A stretch of 64,000 nt of DNA, from the NCBI RefSeq assembly GCF_031851795.1, contig NZ_CP134698.1, positions 28,895 to 92,894 on the forward strand, read 5' to 3'. The notes beneath the pieces are model-generated. The model ran no database searches. It worked only from the letters and a program-made list of their open reading frames with translations, and was not told the DNA's origin. Source of the stretch: Pontibacter sp. G13 (GTDB lineage Bacteria > Bacteroidota > Bacteroidia > J057). How positions within the stretch are numbered: the first letter of the stretch is position 1; each line of letters starts with the position of its first letter. Shown piece after piece: positions 24,576-33,847 of this stretch. The translations under genes and the position numbers were made by a program.

Positions 24576-25781
24576 ATGGAAGACCTCTACCAATGGATCA
24601 AGCAGCATATCGATCTCGCCCAATATGCCCAGCAGGTATACGGCTATCAGCTAGACAAATCTCGGTCTTCCAAGAACAGTAAAGTCCTGATCCATCCATC
24701 GGAATCCCATCGGATCGTCGTATCGAGACGCGAGCAAAATGGCCACTTCTGCTATTTCAATCCCATGGACGAGCAGGACAAGGGCACCATTGTGGATTTT
24801 CTGGTCTACCGGGAGGGAAGTTGGGACAAGGTGGTCGACAAACTCTCCAACCTGTCGGACACCTCGCAAGCAGTCCAGTATCCCGTCTTTCCAGAAGAAG
24901 AGCTGGACCCAGATGAAGAACAGGTAGAATCCCTCTCCCATCGAGACTTCCTGCATGATCGAGGACTCTCTGACCGGACGCTCGATCACCCTTGGTTTGC
25001 CGGCCGCATCTTGACCCACAAGCGGCTCATCGACGACAAGACCATGGTCAACACCGCCTTTCCGCTATTTGGCCTGAAGCAACCCATGGGATACGAACTG
25101 AAGAACCACGGCTTTCATGGCTACAGTACCGGATCCAAAAAGTCCCGTGCTTGCTGGATGTCCATGACGCCTCCTGCCGATTCCATATACGACCTCTTCC
25201 TGTTCGAAAGCGCCATAGATGCCCTCTCCTACCACCAGCTGCATCCTCCCATGGAGGACCATTTCCGGCAATACATGAGTTTCGGCGGACAAATCTCAGA
25301 TGGTCAAATCACCCTCCTCCAGACCTTGGTGGACCGTCATCCTCCCCAGCGGATATTCCTCTGCATGGACCGGGACAATTCCGGCCAATTCTATGCCCTC
25401 TCGATTGCCGGAAAACTCCAATCTCCCATCAAGCTCTCCAGCATCTTGGCCGTTTCCCATCGACGGGACAACCTATGCCTACTGGAGTTCCACCTGTCTG
25501 GGACATTCGCAGAGCCCTTCAGGGTACAGGCATTTCAGGAAACCATTCGACATGCGCAGCGCCTAGCTGCTCCGGCGCTTGCAGATCGCCTCCCGCTCTA
25601 TATCGAAGCACCCTACCCGGATTATCAGATCCTCCATTCGGGATTTCCCATCAACAACCACACCCTGTCAATTTGCGTCAGAACCGTGCTGGCATCCCGT
25701 GGTCTTAAGGATTGGATGATCCTAGTGCTCCCTCAAGGCAAGGATTTCAACGATGACCTGATGGATCACATGAACAAATAG
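24576..25781 (+). CDS. Toprim-domain protein of the mobile-element DUF3991/primase-like type
   Basis: 401 residues from the ATG at 24576; an upstream in-frame start is less likely because it runs into the divergent promoter region. The N-terminal half has the CHC2-like feature HFCYFNPMDEQDKGTIVDFL seen in plasmid primase-like proteins. The Toprim signature follows: DLFLFESAIDAL (Glu211) and FLCMDRDNSG (Asp265, Asp267), then KDFNDDL near the end. Known: Toprim proteins of this type occur in plasmids and conjugative elements and act on DNA. No relaxase is next to it. It overlaps the convergent trmN6 gene by 16 bp. Confidence 0.7.
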   Translation: MEDLYQWIKQHIDLAQYAQQVYGYQLDKSRSSKNSKVLIHPSESHRIVVSRREQNGHFCYFNPMDEQDKGTIVDFLVYREGSWDKVVDKLSNLSDTSQAVQYPVFPEEELDPDEEQVESLSHRDFLHDRGLSDRTLDHPWFAGRILTHKRLIDDKTMVNTAFPLFGLKQPMGYELKNHGFHGYSTGSKKSRACWMSMTPPADSIYDLFLFESAIDALSYHQLHPPMEDHFRQYMSFGGQISDGQITLLQTLVDRHPPQRIFLCMDRDNSGQFYALSIAGKLQSPIKLSSILAVSHRRDNLCLLEFHLSGTFAEPFRVQAFQETIRHAQRLAAPALADRLPLYIEAPYPDYQILHSGFPINNHTLSICVRTVLASRGLKDWMILVLPQGKDFNDDLMDHMNK

Positions 25782-26476
25782 AATGGATGGGTCAATGTCC
25801 GGAATTCTTCGCTGTACTCGTTGGCTCCTCCCGACTGGATCGTCAATTCCTGAAAATCAGGTTCTTTTAGTACCTGCCGCCCTAGCTCCACCAAGATTCG
25901 AAATGGGGGTTTGTGGGCGATGGGTTTTACCTCGACCATTCTACGGAGCTTCCAACCATCGGCTTCGGCCAAGGACAGCAAGGGAGATCGTTGGTCAATC
26001 GGGAGAATCAAGCTGAGCATTCCGGATTCGTCCAGCAGTCGTTCCGAATGTCTCAAAAGTGCCTGTAGCGGAAGCCCATCCATGTGCCTCGCAGCTGCAC
26101 GTCGGTCATCGGCAGATCTGATTCCGGTAGGGAAATAGGGGGGATTGGAGAGGATGCAATCGTATTGGATATCTGGTTGCCAATCTTGAAGTCGCACATT
26201 TTCTACGGCAAGGCGTCCTGCCCACGGACTCCCTTCCATGTTCTGGCGGGCTTGGTCTGCCGCATCCGGGTCCGGTTCAATCCCCATCAACGATGCCTCC
26301 CCATTGCGCTGGGCAGCCATCAAGGCAATGAGGCCGGTCCCGGTCCCTACGTCCAAGATCCGTTTCCGATCAGACACATTTGCCCATGCCCCCAGTAGGA
26401 TGCCATCGGTTCCGATCTTCATCGCACACCGGTCCTGTTCAATCTCGAACTCCTTGAAACGAAAAACGCCAGCCAT
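25766..26476 (-). CDS. trmN6: tRNA1(Val) (adenine(37)-N6)-methyltransferase
   Basis: 236 residues with a class I SAM-dependent methyltransferase fold: the SAM loop ILDVGTGTGLIAL (about 40-52) and the N6-adenine catalytic motif NPPYF (about 110-114). The N-terminal FRFKEFEIEQDRCAMKIGTDGILLG is characteristic of the TrmN6/YfiC family, and the length is normal for it. The enzyme methylates A37 of tRNA-Val. It follows the epimerase gene by 32 bp on the same strand, and its 3' end overlaps the convergent Toprim gene. Confidence 0.88.
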   Translation of the reverse strand: MAGVFRFKEFEIEQDRCAMKIGTDGILLGAWANVSDRKRILDVGTGTGLIALMAAQRNGEASLMGIEPDPDAADQARQNMEGSPWAGRLAVENVRLQDWQPDIQYDCILSNPPYFPTGIRSADDRRAAARHMDGLPLQALLRHSERLLDESGMLSLILPIDQRSPLLSLAEADGWKLRRMVEVKPIAHKPPFRILVELGRQVLKEPDFQELTIQSGGANEYSEEFRTLTHPFYLFM

Positions 26477-26508
26477 GGGACAAAGCTAGCGTTTTTCAAT
26501 CCGATCCC

Positions 26509-27711
26509 CTACCCCACCGGTAGGGACATTCGCTCGATCAATTCCAGACAGGCGCGGACATTGTGGTAGGGGCCTTTCCAGGGGCCTGCAAGCTCGACTT
26601 GGGAAATCTCGCCCTCCAAGGTGATCCAGTCATGCCATTGGCCTGTGCGAGGTTCTATGAGATGTTTTCGCACAAATCTCCAGGTGCGCTGTGCATCTTG
26701 AAGATATCGGGCATTTCCGGACAGTTGCCACGCATTGACCAGCCCGACCAGCGCCTCGGCCTGAGGCCACCAGTATCTTCTGCTGTCGATCAAGCCTGCA
26801 GGACCGGCTTCATAGACCCAGCCTCCGTCCTCCAACAAAGCCCGATCTATGCACATATCCATCATCTGGAGCGCCACGCGCCCAACCTCCTCGATCAGCG
26901 ATTTGTCCCCAAGAACCTCCGCGGCCTCGAATAGGAGCCAACTGGCCTCGACATCGTGCCCGTAGGAAATCTCCTCGGCGATCGGTCTCCATTCGCGGTC
27001 AAAGAACAGGCGCATGTGCCTCGTTTCAGGATCGATGATATGATCCAAAAAACTCCGGATGAGTCGACGCTGCACCCCTCGGAGCTCCTCATCCTCCCAC
27101 ACCCTGAGCAGATTGGTGAATGCTTCCAAAATATGGAGGTGGGTATTCATACTTCTGGGAGCATCCAGATCCTTGGGACTGAGCCGTTGTTCGGGCAGGA
27201 GTATCCATTCCCTATTGAATGCCTCGTCAAATGCTCCCAGATCCTCATGCCATGCAGCTTTGAGGATCTGGCGGGTCAAATCCACAGCACGTCCCAAGGC
27301 ATCCTGATCTCCGGTGAGGCGTACATATTCGGCCCAAGCGTAGATCGCAAAAGCCTGCGCGTACAAATGCTTGCGATCATCTTGGGGGGTTCCCTCCGCA
27401 TCCAACATCCAATACACACCTCCATGTGTGTGATCGGACACACTATGGGAAAGGAAATGGTTGGCGTGATCGGCCAGCGACCTGTATGCCTCGTTCCCGG
27501 TCACCCGGGCAGCGGCCGACCAAGTCCACAAAAGTCGAGCATGCAGAATGCCCCCCTTCTCCGCTTCCGGTTCGACCATTCCGGAAGCATCCGCCCGGCC
27601 GAAAAATCCGCCCCGGGCCCCATCCTTCATCTGGTTGGCCCAGAATGGCAGGATCTCATCATCCATGCAGGACCTCAATTCCTGCATCCAGCTAAATTCA
27701 TTCATGTCCAT
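26509..27711 (-). CDS. Cellobiose/mannobiose 2-epimerase (AGE family)
   Basis: 400 residues, the usual length of cellobiose 2-epimerases, with an (alpha/alpha)6-barrel pattern. Family motifs: GGFFG near 34-38, RSMNTHLHILEA (His191), SYGHDVEASWLL (His252) and PYHNVRACLE near 385; the two His are the general acid/base pair. No signal peptide, so cytosolic. Known: such enzymes turn beta-1,4-mannobiose into mannosyl-glucose for phosphorolysis. The gene lies 5 bp after the GH26 mannanase gene, which favours mannobiose as substrate. A mannosylglucose phosphorylase is not in this window. Confidence 0.88.
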   Translation of the reverse strand: MDMNEFSWMQELRSCMDDEILPFWANQMKDGARGGFFGRADASGMVEPEAEKGGILHARLLWTWSAAARVTGNEAYRSLADHANHFLSHSVSDHTHGGVYWMLDAEGTPQDDRKHLYAQAFAIYAWAEYVRLTGDQDALGRAVDLTRQILKAAWHEDLGAFDEAFNREWILLPEQRLSPKDLDAPRSMNTHLHILEAFTNLLRVWEDEELRGVQRRLIRSFLDHIIDPETRHMRLFFDREWRPIAEEISYGHDVEASWLLFEAAEVLGDKSLIEEVGRVALQMMDMCIDRALLEDGGWVYEAGPAGLIDSRRYWWPQAEALVGLVNAWQLSGNARYLQDAQRTWRFVRKHLIEPRTGQWHDWITLEGEISQVELAGPWKGPYHNVRACLELIERMSLPVG

Positions 27712-27716
27712 GCTTC

Positions 27717-28865
27717 TTATCCCCGTTGTCGCTTTCGTTTGTAGAGCTTGGGTAAATCGTCTTCGAATAGGGTCATCGGGCTCTGGCGGAACTTCACAAA
27801 GTCCTCAGAACTAGGATGCCCGGGAAATGGCGCATAATGGTGATCCTCTCGGTCATTTCGCCAAACCAATACATAGACAATTTTTCGGGCTAAGCTATCC
27901 TGTGCAATCCCTTCCAACAGCATATCCGTCCACCAAGACGCATGGGGGACCTTCTCAAGTCCCGTTTCCGTCAATGCGGCCACTTTGCCCTTCTCTTCCG
28001 CAAGCTTCACCACCATGCCCAGTCTATGGGTGAGATCCTGGAGGCGTTCTGGACTTTTCATATCATGGTAATCATCTAATCCCAGGATATCGACAAACTC
28101 ATCCCCCGGATAGCATCTCAGGTATTCCGATTCGTCCGAAAACACATCGGGAGAATAAACATATAGGAGGTTGTGGACCCCTCGGACATCCCGAAGATAC
28201 ATCAGGGTAAAGTGCCAAAGTTGGCGATACTGCGCTGGACTGCAATTACCCTTCCCCCACCAGAACCAACTCCCGGTATGCTCATGGAAAGGCCGGAAAA
28301 GTACCGGGATGGGACGCCCCCACCGAGTCTTGAGCCCCAAGAAGAAATCCGCAACGGCATCGAGTTTGGCGAGGTAATCGGCATGCAGATCCCCTCCGGG
28401 CAATATACGCCCCACCACTTTGGTGGTATCCCAAGATCCTCCCCCAGTGGCCAGATTGCGAATATGCCAACTGTAGGTATTCACTCCGCCTCTGCGAAAG
28501 ACTTGCCTCGCCCATCGCTGCATATCCTTGAATTCGACCGAATCGATGTTGTGGGAATCTCCGATATGCCCCAAGTCCCAGCCATACACGGCAGGATATG
28601 ACCCGCAGACATCCCGCACATCCGATCTTCCGCGCTGACGGGTCCATTCCACACCATAAGCCAGATCATCCTGATGGCCGAACATGATCCCCTCGGGGGC
28701 AATCTGGTGGAGACTGGCATACAAGGCCCGAGTTTCCGGAGTGGCATCCGGATCGGCCAACTTCGGCCCGATATCTAGAGGGGCTGAAAATCCCAGGACC
28801 AGCCCCAAGGCAGTCCCGATCACGATCCCAACGGATCGCCGCAAGCAAACAGCAGTATTCATCAT
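27717..28865 (-). CDS. GH26 endo-beta-1,4-mannanase
   Basis: 382 residues with an N-terminal signal segment (about 11-28, SVGIVIGTALGLVLGFSA) and a GH26 TIM barrel. The acid/base Glu195 is in RPFHEHTGSWFWW and the nucleophile Glu300 in ALTETGLEKV, both family signatures. The start could be either of two adjacent ATG codons. It hydrolyses beta-1,4-mannan or galactomannan outside the cytoplasm. First gene of an operon with the 2-epimerase. No carbohydrate-binding module or T9SS domain is present, so it is probably periplasmic. Confidence 0.92.
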   Translation of the reverse strand: MMNTAVCLRRSVGIVIGTALGLVLGFSAPLDIGPKLADPDATPETRALYASLHQIAPEGIMFGHQDDLAYGVEWTRQRGRSDVRDVCGSYPAVYGWDLGHIGDSHNIDSVEFKDMQRWARQVFRRGGVNTYSWHIRNLATGGGSWDTTKVVGRILPGGDLHADYLAKLDAVADFFLGLKTRWGRPIPVLFRPFHEHTGSWFWWGKGNCSPAQYRQLWHFTLMYLRDVRGVHNLLYVYSPDVFSDESEYLRCYPGDEFVDILGLDDYHDMKSPERLQDLTHRLGMVVKLAEEKGKVAALTETGLEKVPHASWWTDMLLEGIAQDSLARKIVYVLVWRNDREDHHYAPFPGHPSSEDFVKFRQSPMTLFEDDLPKLYKRKRQRG

Positions 28866-29072
28866 GAAAACGATCTAGTCGTAACGATTCCCTTATGGGT
28901 GGTCCAAATTGTCCAGTGGGGACGGAATGGGTGCGGGACAATTCCCCCATTGGGAAGGGGCAAATGTACCCATTCGCGACAAAACCCCCTCCAAGCCCCG
29001 AATCGCGCAGCATTCGATCTATTCGAATCGTCTCTTTTCCCTATATTCTGCCCACAAACCCATCAACCCATT

Positions 29073-31787
29073 ATGACTTTCACAATCGCCCGCATGGGGA
29101 TCATGGCCCTGATCTGGGGGCTCCTATCCCTGTCTGCCCTGTCCGGACAGACCCTTCGCCCCGGCACACTCCCCTATTACGAATCATCCTTTGAACAATG
29201 GCGCTCCGGCCGCTCCCTCGATTCCCTCAAGGGGTGGAAGTGGTACAAGCGTTGGGAGAACCGAATGCAGATATCCGCACAACCCGATGGTAGTATTCCT
29301 ACCTCCCAGACGTATTTCCAAGGACTGTCGGAAGCCCAATCCATAAAGCTCGCCGCCCGAAGTGCCTCTTCCTCCGGCTGGACCCCTGTGGGTCCGGATC
29401 TGCTCGCCACCCCCAGCCCGAGTATGGGACTGATCACCGGAATCGGGCGGATCAATTGTATTGCCTTCCACCCTTCCGACTCCGCGATCTTTTGGGTGGG
29501 AGTCGCCCAAGGAGGTGTTTGGAAGACCTCTGATCACGGCCAATCCTGGACGCCCCTGACAGATGAGCTTCCCATGCTGCGGATCAGCGACATCGCCGTC
29601 AATCCGCAAAACGCCGACGAACTCTATATTTCGGTAGGAGATTACGCCTATCTAGGCGTGGCCCTTGAAACCGATGGCAGGAAACGCCATACCTACTACG
29701 GACTTGGCGTCTACAAGACCACCAATGGCGGCATTTCCTGGCAGCCCACGGGATTGAGCCTTGCCGCCACCCAACTGGACGAATCGCTCATCCGACGCGT
29801 GATCATTCATCCCAATCAACCCCAACAACTCGTGGCCGCGGGCATTCAGGGAATATGGACCTCTTCGGACGGGGGAAATATGTGGAATCAGACCCTCGAC
29901 AGTATGATCTGGGATATCGAGCAGGATCCCAGCGCCCCCAATACACTCTATGCATCCACAGCCCATGTCCTGAACCTAGGTGCTGGATCGGCCGGGGTAT
30001 GGAAATCAGTAGATTTCGGACAGACCTGGCAAGTGCTCCCCACTGGCATTCCCGCCAAGGCGGTCCAGCGTGTAGAACTCAGTATCTCCGCCGCTGATCC
30101 GCAGTACATCTATGCCGTTTGCTGCGATTCCCAAAGAGGATTCTATGGCTGCTATCGTTCCACCAATGGTGGAGCGAACTGGACCCTCCAATCGACGGCA
30201 AGCTCATCCTACAATATCCTCAATTGGTACCTATATGCTCAAGGGCAAGGCGGCCAAGGAACCTATGACCTCGCCGTACTGGCCGATCCTCACGATCCCG
30301 ACCGAATTACGGTAGGAGGAATCAATCTCTGGGTATCCACCAATGGCGGAGCTAGCTGGGAGGCAGCTTCCTATTGGACCCGGGCTTACGGCGAAAGCGT
30401 ACATGCGGATCAACACATGCTCTCATACAATCCTCTGGATGAGAAGACTTACCTCTGTAATGACGGAGGCGTGGTACGGACCGACTCGATCGAGTCCCAT
30501 TCCGAAGTGGCGATCCTGACCCCCGGCTTCGAATGGACAACCCAATGGGAACAGATTTCCCAAGGCATGGCTGTCACCTCATTCTATCGGCTGGGAGTAG
30601 GCCCCGCAGGAACCGATCTTCTTATGGCGGGCGCGCAGGACAATTCCACCTTCCTGTACAATGGACAGAAATGGACCAATGTCATTGGCGGGGACGGTAT
30701 GGAATGCATTGTCGACCCCACTCTGCCGCAGCACCTATTTGGCTCCTACCAGTACGGAACGCTGTTCGAATCCTTCGACGGGGGCAATTCCTTTTCCTAC
30801 ATCTCCTCTCCCCCAAATGCGGCAGGTGATGCCGGTGGCTGGACAACCCCCATGATGCTTCATCCTGTCCAATCTTCCCAGCTGTGGGCGGCATTCGGGG
30901 ATCTCTGGGAATATCAATCAGGTGGCTGGACGGCGCATTCAACCTTTGCAGACGTTCCAGAACTTGGGCACCCTGCAGTGGCCTCTGCCCTGGCCATTTC
31001 TCCGATTTCCCCTCACCGAATCTATATCGCCAAACGACCCTATCATGCATGGGGAGTTCCTTCATCCGTACACCGTACAGACGACGGCGGTAGCACATGG
31101 GCCCAAATTTCGGATTCTCTCCCAACCGGTCTCTACGTCACGTACTTGGCGACATCCCAATCAGAGGCAGACGGGATCTGGGCTTCATTCGGGGGGCAAG
31201 TCGCCGGGGAGAAAGTATACTTCTCGGCGGATGGAGGAAACACGTGGGAAAATCGATCCTTCAACCTCCCCAATCTCCCAGTCAACTGTCTGGCGACCCA
31301 AGGAACTGCCAATGGGGATATCATGTATGCGGGAACCGATGCGGGGATATTCTATCTACCCACGGGAAGTCAATCGTGGCTTCCCTTCTCGGATGGGCTG
31401 CCCAATGTGATCGTCAGTGAGCTGGAAATTGACACGGCACAGGGTAAGCTCCTCGCCGCTACCTTCGGTCGTGGGATCTGGCAATCGGACCTCATTCAGC
31501 CCATTGTATCCTCGATCTCTCCTACTGCCCACAACATCCGGATTTCAGTTTCCCCCAGTCCTGTTCCCGCCGATGCGCCAATCCGTGTCAAACTGGAGAA
31601 CTCACCTATCAACGAGCTGGATATCAGCCTAATCAACATTCAAGGGCGTCTCATCTTCCGTCGAAGGCTTATGGCAACGGACTCGGTCATTGAGCTGAAC
31701 ATTCCCCATCATATGGCTCCGGGAATCTATTATCTGGTCGTGCACTCGGGCCAGTCGAGCAAGTCACTTCCCCTCCGCGTGGAATAG
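29073..31787 (+). CDS. Secreted BNR/sortilin-like beta-propeller protein with T9SS sorting domain
   Basis: 904 residues from the ATG at 29073, placed before a signal peptide (MGIMALIWGLLSLSALSG). Repeated BNR/Asp-box elements are seen, for example GVWKTSDHGQSW, GVYKTTNGGISW, GIWTSSDGGNMW, GVWKSVDFGQTW, GCYRSTNGGANW, VHRTDDGGSTW and KVYFSADGGNTW. They fit one or two VPS10/sortilin-like propellers. The C-terminal ~80 residues (ISVSPSPVPADAPIRVKLEN ... GIYYLVVHSGQSS) are a divergent T9SS type A sorting domain. Such proteins are often called glycosyl hydrolases, but no catalytic residues can be assigned. A strong terminator follows at 31800-31829. Divergent from the mannanase operon. Confidence 0.85.
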   Translation: MTFTIARMGIMALIWGLLSLSALSGQTLRPGTLPYYESSFEQWRSGRSLDSLKGWKWYKRWENRMQISAQPDGSIPTSQTYFQGLSEAQSIKLAARSASSSGWTPVGPDLLATPSPSMGLITGIGRINCIAFHPSDSAIFWVGVAQGGVWKTSDHGQSWTPLTDELPMLRISDIAVNPQNADELYISVGDYAYLGVALETDGRKRHTYYGLGVYKTTNGGISWQPTGLSLAATQLDESLIRRVIIHPNQPQQLVAAGIQGIWTSSDGGNMWNQTLDSMIWDIEQDPSAPNTLYASTAHVLNLGAGSAGVWKSVDFGQTWQVLPTGIPAKAVQRVELSISAADPQYIYAVCCDSQRGFYGCYRSTNGGANWTLQSTASSSYNILNWYLYAQGQGGQGTYDLAVLADPHDPDRITVGGINLWVSTNGGASWEAASYWTRAYGESVHADQHMLSYNPLDEKTYLCNDGGVVRTDSIESHSEVAILTPGFEWTTQWEQISQGMAVTSFYRLGVGPAGTDLLMAGAQDNSTFLYNGQKWTNVIGGDGMECIVDPTLPQHLFGSYQYGTLFESFDGGNSFSYISSPPNAAGDAGGWTTPMMLHPVQSSQLWAAFGDLWEYQSGGWTAHSTFADVPELGHPAVASALAISPISPHRIYIAKRPYHAWGVPSSVHRTDDGGSTWAQISDSLPTGLYVTYLATSQSEADGIWASFGGQVAGEKVYFSADGGNTWENRSFNLPNLPVNCLATQGTANGDIMYAGTDAGIFYLPTGSQSWLPFSDGLPNVIVSELEIDTAQGKLLAATFGRGIWQSDLIQPIVSSISPTAHNIRISVSPSPVPADAPIRVKLENSPINELDISLINIQGRLIFRRRLMATDSVIELNIPHHMAPGIYYLVVHSGQSSKSLPLRVE

Positions 31788-31799
31788 CCTCTCAAAAAC

Positions 31800-31832
31800 A
31801 AACAGGTCGTCCACATGGACGACCTGTTTTCC
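31800..31832 (+). terminator. Terminator of the BNR-repeat protein gene
   Basis: A 14-bp perfect stem AAACAGGTCGTCCA (31800-31813) / TGGACGACCTGTTT (31816-31829), followed by TTTT on the plus strand, lies 12 bp after the stop codon. Confidence 0.88.
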
Positions 31833-33148
31833 TAAACCTCTCAACTCGCTATGAAAAAACCTCTACTTGTCATGATGTCTTTTGTCGGTCAGCGATAACG
31901 CTTGCGCCAACAGTATTCTATACGATAACCATCTATCTATCAGGGGTATAATAAACCTGAATTGGTGGATACGCTTTTATCGGTCGGACAAAAAAAAGGG
32001 AACGACCCGTCGCTCCCTCATCTAAATTCCGCTCTGCAAAAAATGTCTAGTGCGGTTCCCTACACAGGGAAAAATTCAGCAAAATTCCAGCGGGGCAGTA
32101 CACCCTTGGTTTAGTTCCGGTTCATTCTAGTAATTCCCAAACTCGAGTCTCTGGGGGATTAGCCCTACTCGCTTGGCTTCTTCGGGGGTGAAGAAGCATA
32201 ACAAATATACGCTTGGTACCCTGGCCAGCGCCTATACTTTTTCCCGAAACGGAGATGATTTGCCAATATATTGATCGGAGTTTGCTCCAAACTCCCGGTT
32301 TCGTGGGATTTCTGGGTGAAAATTTCGCCTTATCCAGACCCAAAATTCACCTGACTATACACCTTATATATATAGTACATTTTCAAGGGTCTGGATAAGT
32401 CCGTATTTATGCATAAGTAAACATTTAAATACTTAAATGGCACAATATATAAACTCCCAGAGTGACTCCTAAGCTTCTGCCAATTTCACAATTGATACAT
32501 TTATACATAAACACCTCTATACTTATATACACATAAAATTAAAAAGCCTACTAAACTAAAACCTTAAAACACCATAAGCCCAAAACATTTAAATACTTAA
32601 ATGCTCAAGCTTAAAAGATCTGCAATATTTATACTCAAACAAGCAGCTACTCTTAAATATTGCTACATTTACACATTGTCGTATTTAGAGCAATAAAAAT
32701 ATATTATATATATTTACTTATTTAAGGTTAAACGTATTATTCATATAAACACTTTCATACAAAAATATCCTTATGTTTAATAAAGATTTACACCTAAATA
32801 TCTAAACATAGAAATATTAGAGCATACAAAATCCTGAATTTTTATATATTTAATATAAATTGGTATAATTACTTATCAATTTATTTCCATTTATAAGTAG
32901 TTAATTATTTTACACTAAAATGTTTAAGCGCAAACATACTTATATAGCAAAGAATCTAAATATTGAAGTGTAAATAGATTTAATATATCTTAGATTAAAG
33001 ACATCTATATTTTTATAAATAATCATGTATTTAATGTAAATACCTTTAAGCTTAAAAGCATTTGCAGGTTAAAATCTCATAAATATATAAAAGGTTAAAT
33101 ATTGATATATAAAAAGGTCAAAAAGCTAAAACATGTGTACATATATAT
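31833..33148. other. Long intergenic region upstream of the partition operon
   Basis: About 1.3 kb without a convincing gene. It contains a 15-codon frame starting ATG at 31851 (MKKPLLVMMSFVGQR, then stop), which looks like the clipped start of a signal peptide. A minus-strand terminator follows at 31990-32018, then a 73-codon minus-strand frame (32122-32343) of doubtful reality, and then the extremely AT-rich block described separately (32400-33180). No tRNA or rRNA is seen. Confidence 0.6.
31990..32018 (-). terminator. Minus-strand terminator without an assigned gene
   Basis: On the minus strand AGGGAGCGAC-GG-GTCGTTCCCT (32018-31997, one G-T pair) is followed by eight T. The only open frame just upstream on that strand is a weak 73-codon one at 32122-32343, so a small RNA is also possible. 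Confidence 0.65.
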
Positions 33149-33180
33149 TTTGTTACATTCAGATGTTTTGGTATTTTTGA
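32400..33180. repeat. Extremely AT-rich segment with repeated CATTTAAATACTTAAATG palindromes, candidate centromere or origin element
   Basis: Nearly all A/T with stops in every frame. A 20-bp sequence containing CATTTAAATACTTAAATG (7-bp inverted repeat around ATAC) occurs exactly twice, at 32420-32439 and 32584-32603. Shorter CATTTA and TTAAATA variants recur through to 33230. The block ends directly at the parA promoter. Such DNA upstream of parA is a usual place for a partition site or a DNA-unwinding element; which of these it is cannot be read from the sequence. Confidence 0.55.
33150..33179 (+). promoter_or_regulatory. Bacteroidota-type promoter of the partition operon
   Basis: TTG at 33150-33152, 19 bp, then TATTTTTG at 33172-33179: an exact TTG-N19-TAnnTTTG match, 66 bp before the parA start codon. 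Confidence 0.6.
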
Positions 33181-33245
33181 ATTGAAAGGTAAAAGGGTAT
33201 AAGCATTTCAGTATTTAGGCATTTAAACCCTGCTAAGAACGGATC

Positions 33246-33839
33246 ATGGCAAGAGTCATCGTCATTGCAAACAGTAAGGGAGGCACAGGCAAGAGCACGA
33301 TTACGCTCAACCTGTACCAGTACTTCATCGCAAACGGAGCGAGCTGCGGAATTCTGGACACAGACCTCCAGCAGAGCATCACCCTCCTCGACACGAACTA
33401 CGAAAAGAACATCGCGCTGGTGGATCCACACACGAGTCCCGAGGCGCTGAAAGATATCGACTACGAGATTGTCCTGGTCGACACGCCACCATACCGGACC
33501 GGAGCTGGTGGATTCATGTCGGTGGCGGATTTCGTCCTGATTCCCGTGAACCCATCCCCCATGGATGCGATGGCGATCCACTCGATCCTTGCGGACGTTC
33601 AGGAAGCTGGCGTGAAACATGCGGTCGTGCTGAACCGTGTAGCTCCCAAAACCTCCCTGACCGATGAGATCCGGAAAACCATCGAGGCATTTGGATGCAA
33701 GGTATTGCAGACCCAGATCAACAACCGGGTGGCTTACTCCAGATCCCTGATCTATGACGACCTCGATTCGGAGGCCAATGCGAAAGCTTCGGTAGAACTT
33801 TCCTCACTCGCAAACGAAGTGCTAAGACTAATGCTATAA
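33246..33839 (+). CDS. parA: ParA-family partition ATPase
   Basis: 197 residues, a short ParA without an N-terminal DNA-binding domain. The deviant Walker A motif KGGTGKS is at residues 11-17, with the DTDLQQS element at ~39-45 and the Walker B-like VLVDTPP region near 79-85. Known: small ParAs of this kind (type Ib-like) bind DNA in the ATP state and position plasmids together with a small ribbon-helix-helix partner. The next gene (9 bp later) encodes just such a partner. Together with the nearby Rep gene it marks the replicon backbone. Confidence 0.88.
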   Translation: MARVIVIANSKGGTGKSTITLNLYQYFIANGASCGILDTDLQQSITLLDTNYEKNIALVDPHTSPEALKDIDYEIVLVDTPPYRTGAGGFMSVADFVLIPVNPSPMDAMAIHSILADVQEAGVKHAVVLNRVAPKTSLTDEIRKTIEAFGCKVLQTQINNRVAYSRSLIYDDLDSEANAKASVELSSLANEVLRLML

Positions 33840-33847
33840 CACAAATC

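Noticed and set aside
32122..32343. A 73-codon minus-strand frame
   Set aside because: No signal, domain or ribosome-binding site is recognised; kept only as a possible source for the terminator at 31990-32018.
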